A stretch of 62,445 nucleotides of DNA. It comes from JBAXBF01 sp034429745. GTDB taxonomy: Bacteria > Chloroflexota > Anaerolineae > Anaerolineales > DRKV01. Below are positions 7,647-15,340 of this stretch, one piece after another; position 1 is the stretch's first letter; the number at the start of each line of letters is the position of its first letter. The notes under the pieces are model-generated. The model was not told the DNA's origin. It saw nothing but the letters and a program-made list of their open reading frames with translations, and made no database searches. The DNA lies in the NCBI GenBank assembly GCA_034429745.1, contig DAOUFY010000094.1, positions 1 through 62,445 of the forward strand, read 5' to 3'. A program made the translations under genes and the position numbers.

Positions 7647-8177
7647 GTGCCACGATCCAGCATGGCAAATTTAATTAACTTAGTGCGAGATCTCATAGGC
7701 GATCCAGCTGGAACTAGCCAGGTTTTCACAGACGACCAAATCGAACGGTCTCTTGATGTACACCGTTCGGAGTTCCGCTATTATCCATTGAAACCATTGC
7801 AAACTGTAGTGGCAGGAAATATGGAGTATAGGGATTGGTACAGTGATGAGCAATACTGGGAAAACGATGCAGCAGTGTATGATACCCAATATACCCAGCT
7901 GACACCGTCTAGTTCTGATCCGTTGCATGGGCGCTGGTCGTTTGGCGCACACCAACATTCAGTACTGGTGAGTGGGAAGGTATATGACATATATGGCGCA
8001 GCAGCTGACTTGCTGGAGATGTGGGCTGGCAAAGTGGCGCTTGAATACGATGTAGAAGCGGATGGTGCAAACATGAAGCGAAGTCAGAAGCAGCAAACAC
8101 TGCGGGAATTAGCGGCGCAATACCGCAAACGTCAGCGTATTGCACTGGTGCAGCAGGTGAGAAATGATGTCCAGTGA
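7647..8177 (+). CDS. Head-tail connector (adaptor-type) protein
   Basis: A 176-residue protein with an N-terminal helical LINLVRDLIGDPAGTSQVFTDDQIERSLDVHR region, as in head completion adaptors that dock on the portal ring, a central beta-rich part and a C-terminal basic helix. GTG 7647 is 9 bases after GGAGG and is preferred to the internal ATG at 7662. Location after capsid and before the head-tail joining gene supports the assignment, which is by position and general form rather than a signature motif. Confidence 0.65.
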   Translation: MPRSSMANLINLVRDLIGDPAGTSQVFTDDQIERSLDVHRSEFRYYPLKPLQTVVAGNMEYRDWYSDEQYWENDAAVYDTQYTQLTPSSSDPLHGRWSFGAHQHSVLVSGKVYDIYGAAADLLEMWAGKVALEYDVEADGANMKRSQKQQTLRELAAQYRKRQRIALVQQVRNDVQ

Positions 8178-8517
8178 TTTGGCAAAGGTTAGAGCTGAGC
8201 AAACAAAGTTGATGCCGGAGATTGTCATTGTGAAACGGTGCAGTCGAACGTACGACTCTGCCGGCAGCTGGACGGAGAACTGGCAGACTGCTGCGACTAC
8301 TATCGGGCGCATCGCATACACTGGTGAAAAGCCAGATGTGCGTGAAGTCGGTGAAATGATCAGCACTGCAAAAATTTACGATGTAACTCTACCGTACAAC
8401 ACCGATGTACGGGTCGATGACGAAGTGGAAATCAACGGCAAGCGATATTCAGTGATGGTTGTGCTGTATAGAAGTTATGAGACTGCCAAACGGCTTAAAG
8501 TTATGGAGGTAACGTGA
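8164..8517 (+). CDS. Head-tail joining (stopper-type) protein
   Basis: A 117-residue mainly beta protein. The central part (GRIAYTGEKPDVREVGEM then VTLPYNTDVRVDDEVEINGKRYSVM) matches the general pattern of phage head-closure and head-tail joining proteins, where a small barrel ends in a DEVEINGKRY hairpin. It starts 14 bases before the end of the adaptor gene and its stop overlaps the next start, so the connector genes are coupled. ATG 8167 is an alternative start one codon later. Confidence 0.65.
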   Translation: MMSSDLAKVRAEQTKLMPEIVIVKRCSRTYDSAGSWTENWQTAATTIGRIAYTGEKPDVREVGEMISTAKIYDVTLPYNTDVRVDDEVEINGKRYSVMVVLYRSYETAKRLKVMEVT

Positions 8518-8783
8518 TGGAAGCGATGGTTAATGGAGTACCACTGATTGTGGTTATCGTGGGTGTCGTGGAATGGCTTAAGAGACTCGGCATAAGTGGG
8601 ATGACACTTAACATGGCGAGCATGGTTGTGGGGATTGTTTTTGGCGTAGCATACCGCCATGCTGAACAACCGATTGGAGATTTTACCAGTGCCCTTAGCG
8701 CAGTGATATATGGTATTGTTTTGGGGTTGGTTGCCAGCGGCGTGTACGACGCTGCTAAGTCTGCTGTCGGATTGCCGCGATGA
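8517..8783 (+). CDS. Small membrane protein, probable holin
   Basis: An 88-residue hydrophobic protein with three likely membrane segments: about residues 7-20 (VPLIVVIVGVVEWL), 29-44 (NMASMVVGIVFGVAY) and 58-75 (LSAVIYGIVLGLVASGV). Size and topology fit a phage holin, which forms the pore that releases endolysin. ATG 8517 is 7 bases after GGAGG and overlaps the previous stop. Its neighbour is another small membrane-anchored protein, as in holin/XhlA pairs. The unusual point is the location among head-tail connector genes. Confidence 0.6.
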   Translation: MEAMVNGVPLIVVIVGVVEWLKRLGISGMTLNMASMVVGIVFGVAYRHAEQPIGDFTSALSAVIYGIVLGLVASGVYDAAKSAVGLPR

Positions 8784-9118
8784 CGGTCTCAATGAATACC
8801 CAACACATAATGCTAACACTGAATCATGCAGTGGAAAAAATGGCAGCAGATATTGAGGAAATAAAAGAGACGCTGCGTGCATTTGACGATAGATTGCGCG
8901 CTTTGGAACGGAAAGAAGATGCTGTTCACCCAGTTCTTGAAAAACAGATGATGCAGGTATGCAAATACATCGATGAACATGAAGCGAAATTCAATGAGCT
9001 GTCGAAGGCTGTTTTGCGTCTGGAACAATCTCACCGATTGCTAGCAGGGATAAGTGGGATTGTCGGCAGCACTGTGGTTATTTGGATAATCCAGCAGCTT
9101 CTGCAGATGATGAAATGA
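8780..9118 (+). CDS. Coiled-coil protein with C-terminal membrane anchor, XhlA-like
   Basis: A 112-residue protein: a long coiled coil (about residues 15-85) followed by a single C-terminal membrane segment (about 90-108, ISGIVGSTVVIWIIQQLL). This is the layout of XhlA-type haemolysin or holin-accessory proteins that act with a holin and endolysin. Start and stop overlap the neighbouring genes (ATGA on both sides). The family call rests on architecture only. Confidence 0.55.
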   Translation: MTVSMNTQHIMLTLNHAVEKMAADIEEIKETLRAFDDRLRALERKEDAVHPVLEKQMMQVCKYIDEHEAKFNELSKAVLRLEQSHRLLAGISGIVGSTVVIWIIQQLLQMMK

Positions 9119-9450
9119 GCAGTGTTACGATAAAAATTACGCACAATCGCTTGCCGCAAATAGCGGCGAAACTGCCTCAGCTGGTGAGCCAGATTGTGAA
9201 AAAAGCTGCTTTCGACATAGAAAGCAACGCAAAGGCGGTTGTGCCGATAAAAACTGGTAACCTAAAAAACTCAATACAAGCGCACATGACTGGCTCAACA
9301 AGCGCAGAGGTGGCAACTGGCGTTGAATATGCCATATATGTCGAATTTGGGACGCGCAAAATGTCGGCTAGACCGTATCTAACGCCGGCAGCTGAGAAAG
9401 TACGTTCGTCATTTATACAAGCCTTGCAGAGTTTGGAGAGCATGTTGTGA
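9115..9450 (+). CDS. HK97 gp10-like tail completion protein
   Basis: A 111-residue protein with the family pattern: an N-terminal helical part (LPQLVSQIVKKAAFDIESNAKAVVP), the IKTGNLKNSI motif (P-x-x-TG-x-L-x-x-S) and the C-terminal YAIYVEFGTRKMSARPYLTPA segment. Members take part in head-tail joining or tail completion in HK97-type phages. ATG 9115 overlaps the preceding TGA; the upstream ATG 9082 would extend it into an unrelated N-terminus. Confidence 0.85.
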   Translation: MSSVTIKITHNRLPQIAAKLPQLVSQIVKKAAFDIESNAKAVVPIKTGNLKNSIQAHMTGSTSAEVATGVEYAIYVEFGTRKMSARPYLTPAAEKVRSSFIQALQSLESML

Positions 9451-9713
9451 ATGAGTTGTTTTATCGAGATGATCTTGGCATGAGAGAAAAGTCACGGGTG
9501 GTGTATGTGCGCAGTAAAAATGGACAAGTGTTGGCGCTGCAGCAGTACAAAGCACGAATGCTTGGATATACGCCTATGACTATCGCTGACTTGTATTTGT
9601 GGATTAGGAGTACACCAAGCGGTAGCGGTGATAGAAGAGAGCGACTAAGAAGTTCCTTGAGGAGCATACGGTGGGAACACTTACATCTGCCGAGTGGATC
9701 GTGGGGAAGTTAA
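9447..9713 (+). CDS. Hypothetical phage protein
   Basis: An 88-residue basic protein starting at GTG 9447, which overlaps the previous stop and has GGAGAG about 8 bases upstream. It overlaps the next gene by 43 bases. No family is recognised. Gene order (between gp10-like and tail terminator) suggests a role in joining or tail completion. The Ser/Arg-rich C-terminal 30 residues lie partly in the overlap with the next gene. Confidence 0.5.
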   Translation: MNELFYRDDLGMREKSRVVYVRSKNGQVLALQQYKARMLGYTPMTIADLYLWIRSTPSGSGDRRERLRSSLRSIRWEHLHLPSGSWGS

Positions 9714-10081
9714 AGTCAGATGCTACGCTTCTTTCCCTTGCCGGTGGGCGAGTATTTTTGAGCGTTGCGCCGGAGAAAACAACGTATCCACTTGTTATCG
9801 TACAACCGATGAGTTGTGAAAGCGTACTTGGCGTTGGGGCAGAGCGAATTATGATGAGCGAATTGGTTCTAGTGAGGGCAGTGGATTTGAATACAACGGC
9901 TATGGTAGGTGCATCTATCATCGAGCGTGTGCGTGAGGTTCTTCACAAGGCAAGTGGCTCGGTACAGGGCGGCATAGTGCTTGGTTGCGCTGAAGAAAGA
10001 ATAATCCCGCCGTACGTTGAAGTTGAGCGTGGGCAAGTATATCGGCATATTGGAGTTGAGTTGAGGGTATATACGCAATGA
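9671..10081 (+). CDS. Tail terminator-like protein (DUF3168-type)
   Basis: A 136-residue protein of mixed alpha/beta form: LTSAEWIVGKLKSDATLLSLAGGRVFLSVAPEKTTYPLVIVQ is the typical opening of small minor tail proteins of the DUF3168/tail-terminator kind, which cap the tail tube and join it to the head. GTG 9671 is preceded by GAGGAG with good spacing. The stop overlaps the endolysin start (ATGA). Order gp10-like, terminator, then tail tube is standard, here interrupted by the endolysin gene. Confidence 0.7.
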   Translation: MGTLTSAEWIVGKLKSDATLLSLAGGRVFLSVAPEKTTYPLVIVQPMSCESVLGVGAERIMMSELVLVRAVDLNTTAMVGASIIERVREVLHKASGSVQGGIVLGCAEERIIPPYVEVERGQVYRHIGVELRVYTQ

Positions 10082-10755
10082 AACTTTATCAGCCAGTGAA
10101 GAATGTATATATAACCCAGCGGTTTGGGGAAAATCCAGAATTCTATGCGAATGAAAGCTTGCATCCAGGCTGGAGTTACCCAGGGCATAACGGGATCGAC
10201 TATGGGGGGAACATTGGTGATCCAGTATATGCTGTCGCAGATGGTACAGCGTGTGTTGGATATGAAGCCGGTGGGTATGGGAACTATGTGAAGATCATTC
10301 ATCCTAGTTGGGGCAACCGCGTGTCTTATTATGCGCATCTCAAGCGAGCGATAATCACCAATGGATCTCGCGTGCGTGGTGGGCAGCAGATTGGCGAAAT
10401 GGGAAGTAGTGGCTGTTCAACAGGCGTGCATCTTCATCTTGGGCTTAAAAACCCTGCTGGCGGCGTAGCAGGTTACAAGGGGTATGAAGATCCACTGCCA
10501 TACTTTTCAGATCAGCAGGAGGATAATTTCATCGAAGTGATTAGGGACAAAGGATTTGCTGTTGTGCTTGTTGACCAGCTGAACCTGAGATACGCTGCCA
10601 ATGCAAGTGCGCGGCTTGTCGGGCAATTATTTAAAGATTGTGAGTTTCAGTATAACTCAATAGTACGTAGTGAAAATGACTTGTGGTTGGGCTTAGCACC
10701 AAGATTATGGTGCGCAGCGATTTATAGTGGCAATCGTCATGTTAAATTCATATAG
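10078..10755 (+). CDS. M23 (LytM-type) endopeptidase endolysin
   Basis: A 225-residue enzyme predicted to cut peptidoglycan cross-bridges. Zinc ligands of the M23 family are visible: H37 and D41 in HNGIDYG, and HLHLG with H118 and H120; H87 in YYAHL completes the active-site pattern. Residues from about 150 to 225 form a separate beta-rich part resembling an SH3-like cell-wall binding domain (LNLRYAANASARLVGQL). No signal peptide, so release would need the holin-like proteins encoded 1.3 kb upstream. A virion-associated role in entry is an alternative, given its place between tail genes. Confidence 0.88.
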   Translation: MKLYQPVKNVYITQRFGENPEFYANESLHPGWSYPGHNGIDYGGNIGDPVYAVADGTACVGYEAGGYGNYVKIIHPSWGNRVSYYAHLKRAIITNGSRVRGGQQIGEMGSSGCSTGVHLHLGLKNPAGGVAGYKGYEDPLPYFSDQQEDNFIEVIRDKGFAVVLVDQLNLRYAANASARLVGQLFKDCEFQYNSIVRSENDLWLGLAPRLWCAAIYSGNRHVKFI

Positions 10756-10765
10756 GAGGTAATAA

Positions 10766-11758
10766 ATGGCAGAAAGAGCTTCTCTTTTTGAAGGGGTACA
10801 GATTGGACTTGAGAGTGTGCCAGGCGGGAGCGTTGCGGCGGACAAAAAGCTGTTAGCTTTAAGCATCCAGCCTTCGGTGAAGGCAGACATCTCGACGTTC
10901 AGACCTATGGGAGTAAAATACCCAACATTGGCAGCGCTCGGCAAGGAGTGGGTGGAAGCAAGCTTAGAAGGGCAAATGACCTACAGCGAGATCATCTACC
11001 CGCTTGCGAGCATTATCGGCGGAGGAAGCACAGGAACACTTCTCGGTGGTGGAAGCAGTGGCAGTGCTTATGAGTGGACTTTCACTGGCGGAAGTGCCCC
11101 TGACACCCCACAGACGTTCACAGTTGAGCAAGGTACAGCAACCGTGCGCGCTGCAAGATTCAGTTACGGGATCGTGTCATCGTTGTCTATGGACTTCACA
11201 CGGAACGAAACTTCCTTGAGTGGGAGTATGTTTGGCACGGCACTTGTGGATGGGATTACCATTACACCGAATCCGACCGCAATTGAGTTGAAACCTGTTC
11301 TCGCGACAGATGTTGATGTGTACCTTGATAATTCCTATACCCAATTGGGCACAACGAAGCTGTTGCGGGCGATGCAAGTTTCTTGGGAACTTTCAGACCG
11401 ATGGGGGCAGTTATGGGCAATCAACTCAACCCAACCAAGCTATTCGGCTGTTGTTGAGACAGAGCCAAAACTGACCGTGAAACTGCGACTCGAGGCGGAC
11501 AACGTCGGGATGGGCTTACTCAGCACGATGAGAACCGGGGATACAAAGTACCTGCGCATCCTCGCCACAAGCGAGCCGATATATTCTACGTATAAGTATA
11601 GGCTACAGATCGACACTGCAGTGAAAATAGCCGAGGTGAGCGAGTTTTCCGATGACGATGGAATATTCCAGATCGAATGGACTTTCAATGGTGTGTACGA
11701 TGGCATTTGGGGCAAAGCATTTGAGATTAAGGTAGTGAACAGGCAGGCTACATTATGA
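10766..11758 (+). CDS. Major tail tube protein
   Basis: A 330-residue, mainly beta protein. The opening SLFEGVQIGLESVPGG, the FTVEQGTATVRAARFSYG strand region and the C-terminal FQIEWTFNGVYD pattern match tail tube proteins that stack as hexamer rings around the DNA channel. A very good AGGAGG Shine-Dalgarno sequence at 10,755-10,760 fits the high amount needed. It is followed, overlapping by four bases, by the tail-assembly chaperone gene, the conserved gene order. Confidence 0.82.
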   Translation: MAERASLFEGVQIGLESVPGGSVAADKKLLALSIQPSVKADISTFRPMGVKYPTLAALGKEWVEASLEGQMTYSEIIYPLASIIGGGSTGTLLGGGSSGSAYEWTFTGGSAPDTPQTFTVEQGTATVRAARFSYGIVSSLSMDFTRNETSLSGSMFGTALVDGITITPNPTAIELKPVLATDVDVYLDNSYTQLGTTKLLRAMQVSWELSDRWGQLWAINSTQPSYSAVVETEPKLTVKLRLEADNVGMGLLSTMRTGDTKYLRILATSEPIYSTYKYRLQIDTAVKIAEVSEFSDDDGIFQIEWTFNGVYDGIWGKAFEIKVVNRQATL

Positions 11759-12159
11759 GCATAAGCTTTCGAGATTTGCTACTTGACGAACGGACTATTG
11801 AGGTCGAGCTCAAACAGCCGGGCTATGAAGGAGAGGTTGTTAGAATCACCTACAGACCCTCAGCATATACGCCTACTCACGAAGTGAAGGTAGCTGAATT
11901 GGAGCGTAATCGGCAGCCAATTAGCGCGCTAGCAGAAAGTCTGTGTGGCATCCTTGTTTCGTGGGATGTGCTTGATGATAAGGGAAAACAGCTGGAAGTT
12001 AACAGAGAGACTATTTACAACATGCCATTTTGGTTTTTAGCGTCAATATCTGAGGCAATTTCGGAAGACCTTAAAGTATCGAGGGAAGAAAGAAAAAACT
12101 ACGACGTTGGCTCGCTACGCAAGGGGAGCAAGGCGAGCCGGCAGAATGGTACTCGGTAA
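11755..12159 (+). CDS. Tail-assembly chaperone, short (zero-frame) form, gpG-like
   Basis: The 134-residue unshifted product. It starts at ATG 11755, overlapping the tail tube stop, and ends at TAA 12157-12159. Tail-assembly chaperones between tube and tape measure genes bind the tape measure protein and bring tube subunits to it. Most ribosomes would make this form, and a minority would shift at 12,093-12,099 to give the long form. Confidence 0.85.
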   Translation: MSISFRDLLLDERTIEVELKQPGYEGEVVRITYRPSAYTPTHEVKVAELERNRQPISALAESLCGILVSWDVLDDKGKQLEVNRETIYNMPFWFLASISEAISEDLKVSREERKNYDVGSLRKGSKASRQNGTR

Positions 12160-12299
12160 TGAAGGCAGCGAAATTGCTTGGAGTTCCCCCCTGGGATTTA
12201 TTGAAGCGTCCAATCTATTGGATGATATGGGCATTGGAGATGGAGAGTATTGAAGCTGAGGTGATTGAAGCTATGAGACCCAAAACAAGAACTCAATGA
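11755..12299 (+). CDS. Tail-assembly chaperone, long (-1 frameshift) form, gpGT-like
   Basis: Reading 11755-12099 in the first frame (115 codons), slipping back one base at A AAA AAC, and continuing in the -1 frame from 12,099 to TGA 12297-12299 gives a 181-residue protein. The added 66 residues include MKAAKLLGVPPWDLL and YWMIWALEMESIEAE, the pattern commonly seen in the T part of siphovirus chaperones. An internal ATG at 12159 could also start the T part alone, but the slip signal makes fusion far more likely. The T part usually interacts with the tape measure protein. Confidence 0.85.
12093..12139 (+). promoter_or_regulatory. Programmed -1 ribosomal frameshift signal
   Basis: The slippery heptamer A AAA AAC occupies 12,093-12,099 in the correct phase (zero frame AGA AAA AAC). 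After a 9-base spacer, GGCTCGC (12109-12115) pairs perfectly with GCGAGCC (12133-12139), extendable by two U-G pairs, giving a 3' stimulatory hairpin. Heptamer, spacing and hairpin together match the known requirements for efficient -1 slippage. Confidence 0.88.
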
Positions 12300-12338
12300 G
12301 AAAATAGGTCGACAAGGAGATATATAGAGAAAGCAGCG

Positions 12339-12449
12339 ATGCAGAGAACAATAACCCAATATACTAAAGCAATTGAGCACGTAAATGTTCTAATAATCGA
12401 ATCGATTGCGATATCGGTCAATTTTTGGAACAGATTTAGCATAACATAA
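12339..12449 (+). CDS. Possible small ORF between chaperone and tape measure
   Basis: A 36-codon reading frame beginning MQRTITQYTK. It lies in the same frame as the chaperone T part and is separated from it only by the TGA at 12297-12299; no other stop interrupts the frame between them. AAGGAG is present at 12,314-12,319 but about 19 bases from the ATG, too far for a normal start. It may be a degraded tail end of a formerly longer chaperone or non-coding. Otherwise the 166 bases between 12,300 and 12,465 show nothing clear. Confidence 0.2.
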   Translation: MQRTITQYTKAIEHVNVLIIESIAISVNFWNRFSIT

Positions 12450-12465
12450 TTTTATCATATGTCTT

Positions 12466-15333
12466 ATGGCAATTGAAGCGGCGCGACTAAAGGCAGTAAT
12501 AGAAGCAGACGCTGGGCAGCTGGAGAGCGAGCTTCAGAGAGCCAGTAAATCTCTGGAGAAGTTTGCTAGCAGCTCCAAAAAAATGGAGAGTTCTGCTGAC
12601 GGTATTTCTACTGGAGTTACCAACGCGAGTAATGCGCTGGGCAAATTCAGCACGGCGGCAAGCGTAGCCATAGGCACACTCTCAGCCCAATTAATAGGAT
12701 ATGCAACTAAAAGTCTAGTAGGGTTGGGGCGAGAAGCACTTGACGCATATGCCAGCTATGAGCGGTTAGGCATGAGCTTGCAAAGCTTGATAGCCAGAGA
12801 AGCGTTGGCTTCTGGGAGGGCTAAAGATATGGCAAGTGCGCTTCAAATGGTAGGGCCAGAAGCACGGCAGACATTACAATGGCTTGAACGCCTAGCGGTA
12901 GAAAGTCCCTTTACGTCCAAAGGGGTGAGCGATGCATATAGAATGGCAATGGGTTATGGCTTTACCACCAAAGAAGCCAAACGCCTTACTCAGGCTATGA
13001 TTGATTTCGCTTCAGGCAGTGGAACTACTGAAGATGCAATGTCCAGAATTGCGTTAGCGTTGGGTCAAATAAAAGCCCGCGGGCGTTTAGCTGGGCAAGA
13101 GGTTATGCAGCTCACAGAAGTAGGTATTCCTGTGGATCAGATTTTAGCCCGTGCGTTTAACAAGACAACGCAAGAAATCATACAAATGCGGGAAAAGGGA
13201 TTGATACCTGCTGAACAAGCAATTGAGGCAATAATCCAAACGCTTGAACGGGATTTCGGGGGAGCAGCCAAAAGACAAACAGAGACTTTCAGCGGTCTAA
13301 TATCCACGCTTCAAGACATGAAAGAGATTGGATTGCGGGAGTTTTTTGCAGGGACGTTCGAGGCTGTCAAACCAATGTTGGTGGAATTTACAAATGTCTT
13401 TCAGGATGCAAAGTTCCGTCAAGGGCTACGTGATGTCGGCGTAAGTCTCGGTGAAACGGTTAAGAGCATTGCAACTAGTTTTGGTGAAATCGCGCGGTTA
13501 GCTGCGGAAGTGCCATCAGGTGTTTATCAAGCTGTAGCAGCTCTTACAGGTTTAGCAGCAATAGCCCCATCAGTGATTTCTGCTTTGAATGGAATTGGAA
13601 TGGCTATAGCTGCGCTTGGAGGTGGGGCAATTGCTGGAACTATTCTAGGTGGCATAGGATTCGCAGGCGTAGCAACAGCAGGCATACTCAAAGGGAGTGA
13701 AGCATATAATAAGGCACTAAATGATCTGAACCAAAATGCACTCCAGACTGCTACAGCATGGAAAAAGGCAGGCAAAGACATGGGAGCTTTAGGCGCAGAG
13801 TTAATGAAACAACGCGAACCACTTGCTGGCTGGGTGCAGTTTTGGGAAGGAAACTACAAAGGGGCACGCGATACAGCTGTTGCCGTCGCTCAAGTAGCAT
13901 CGAGTTATGAAGAATTTGCGCGAGCTACACGTGGTGTGAATCTGGCTCTATCTGGCGGTATGGGAATGCCAGGTGTAACAGATGAGGAAGCCAAGAGAAA
14001 AATATGGGAGGATATTAATACACAGCGAGAACTGGCAAGAAAAACAGCAGACGCATATCGCATTATGAAGGAGCAATACCAGGCGGCTAACATAACCCTT
14101 ACAGATACGAGTAAGCTATTCCCTACTGAAGCAGCTAAACAATATGAACTAGCATTGGAATCAACCAATGAAAAAATATACCAAACAGTACAAATGCAGG
14201 ATTTGCTAAAGACATCTCTTGAGACGACGCTAACAGATGCTTTCAGCAAATACGCCAACACGATGCAAGATCTTGAAGAAGCATATAAACGGCGCAAAAT
14301 TAAACAGGATGAACTAAATCAGGCGCAAAAGGACGCCGTTTCCACGCTTCAGAGAACAACATCTGAATATTTGTATCAAAAAACTGCTATGGCTCTTAAT
14401 GCTGATGCTGCGCTAGATCTTGCAAATAGACTCAATTTAGTAGATCAGACCAGCTTTGCAGTTGGTAAAGCTATACAAAGCCTTCGTGAGATGTATGATA
14501 AAAATCGTGATGGGGTGATTGGCGCAGATGAAAATACACAAGGATATATAAACAGCGTTGCCAAGCTTAGAGATTACATAGCTGGGCTTCAAAGCAAGAA
14601 TGTGCAAATAACGATGAATGACCTTCAGCCATTTATCTCCCAACTTACGGAGCTCAAACGTCAGCAAGATAATTTATCTGCATTTCAACAATTACGCAGT
14701 TTAGGAACAGTTACGCCAAGTCAGCTCACGACGAAAACTACTACGCAAGTATCAACCAGCCAAACAATAACCGTTACAGCTAATACCAGTGCTGCCGAAC
14801 AAGCGATTGTAAAACTCAAAAATGAAATACAAAGTATGCCAGGGGCGAAATCAGTAAATATTTCTACACCCGGTGCGACTGAAGGAATAGGACTAGTCGG
14901 AGCATTAAGAAACCAAATACAAAACACGCCTGATACGAAATCAGTGAATGTTTCTACCCCCGGTGCGGCTGAAGGGATAGGATTAGTGGGGGCACTGAGA
15001 AACCAAATCAATTCCCTACATGATAAAACCGTAACAATAACGACTATACACCGTAATATAACTATTAATGAGACTCAAAACAATCCCACCCCCCACGCTT
15101 CAGGCGGGCCGGTGAAAGCAAATACAACATATCTAGTAGGTGAATTAGGACCCGAGTTATTTGTTCCGTCGGTAAATGGGACAATTATTCCAAACAGATT
15201 AACGCAAAAATTACTAAGACAAAGGGAAGAGAACACCAAAGTTTATAAGAACATCACCCTGAAGAATTATGGCACTCTCGTTTTGGGTGCAGGCACAAGC
15301 ATCAGCTCTGAATGGCTGGCAGCTCTTTCATGA
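12466..15333 (+). CDS. Tape measure protein
   Basis: A 955-residue protein that sets tail length and is ejected into the host. The N-terminus (about 1-60) is helical and Ser/Ala rich. A family-typical segment (YERLGMSLQSLIAREALASG through YGFTTKEAKRLTQAMIDFASG and GQEVMQLTEVGIPV) spans about 100-230. A long hydrophobic stretch lies near 355-405. The C-terminus has HASGGPVKANTTYLVGELGP and FVPSVNGTIIPN, a common tape-measure ending. Two unusual parts are an EF-hand-like loop DKNRDGVIGADE at 678-689 and a tandem 30-residue repeat at about 795-854. No Shine-Dalgarno sequence precedes ATG 12466, so initiation may rely on coupling or another mechanism. Confidence 0.9.
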   Translation: MAIEAARLKAVIEADAGQLESELQRASKSLEKFASSSKKMESSADGISTGVTNASNALGKFSTAASVAIGTLSAQLIGYATKSLVGLGREALDAYASYERLGMSLQSLIAREALASGRAKDMASALQMVGPEARQTLQWLERLAVESPFTSKGVSDAYRMAMGYGFTTKEAKRLTQAMIDFASGSGTTEDAMSRIALALGQIKARGRLAGQEVMQLTEVGIPVDQILARAFNKTTQEIIQMREKGLIPAEQAIEAIIQTLERDFGGAAKRQTETFSGLISTLQDMKEIGLREFFAGTFEAVKPMLVEFTNVFQDAKFRQGLRDVGVSLGETVKSIATSFGEIARLAAEVPSGVYQAVAALTGLAAIAPSVISALNGIGMAIAALGGGAIAGTILGGIGFAGVATAGILKGSEAYNKALNDLNQNALQTATAWKKAGKDMGALGAELMKQREPLAGWVQFWEGNYKGARDTAVAVAQVASSYEEFARATRGVNLALSGGMGMPGVTDEEAKRKIWEDINTQRELARKTADAYRIMKEQYQAANITLTDTSKLFPTEAAKQYELALESTNEKIYQTVQMQDLLKTSLETTLTDAFSKYANTMQDLEEAYKRRKIKQDELNQAQKDAVSTLQRTTSEYLYQKTAMALNADAALDLANRLNLVDQTSFAVGKAIQSLREMYDKNRDGVIGADENTQGYINSVAKLRDYIAGLQSKNVQITMNDLQPFISQLTELKRQQDNLSAFQQLRSLGTVTPSQLTTKTTTQVSTSQTITVTANTSAAEQAIVKLKNEIQSMPGAKSVNISTPGATEGIGLVGALRNQIQNTPDTKSVNVSTPGAAEGIGLVGALRNQINSLHDKTVTITTIHRNITINETQNNPTPHASGGPVKANTTYLVGELGPELFVPSVNGTIIPNRLTQKLLRQREENTKVYKNITLKNYGTLVLGAGTSISSEWLAALS
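14848..15027 (+). repeat. Two tandem 90-bp repeats inside the tape measure gene
   Basis: Bases 14848-14937 and 14938-15027 encode two 30-residue units that share KSVN-STPGA-EGIGLVGALRNQI. Many of the differences between the units are at third codon positions, suggesting the protein sequence has been kept. A weaker related sequence precedes the first unit. Repeat number changes here would alter tail length. Confidence 0.75.
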
Positions 15334-15340
15334 GGAAACT

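Noticed and set aside
15269..15340. Longer N-terminus for the distal tail protein
   Set aside because: It would overlap the tape measure gene by 65 bases and has no ribosome binding site, whereas ATG 15341 has GAGGAAA.
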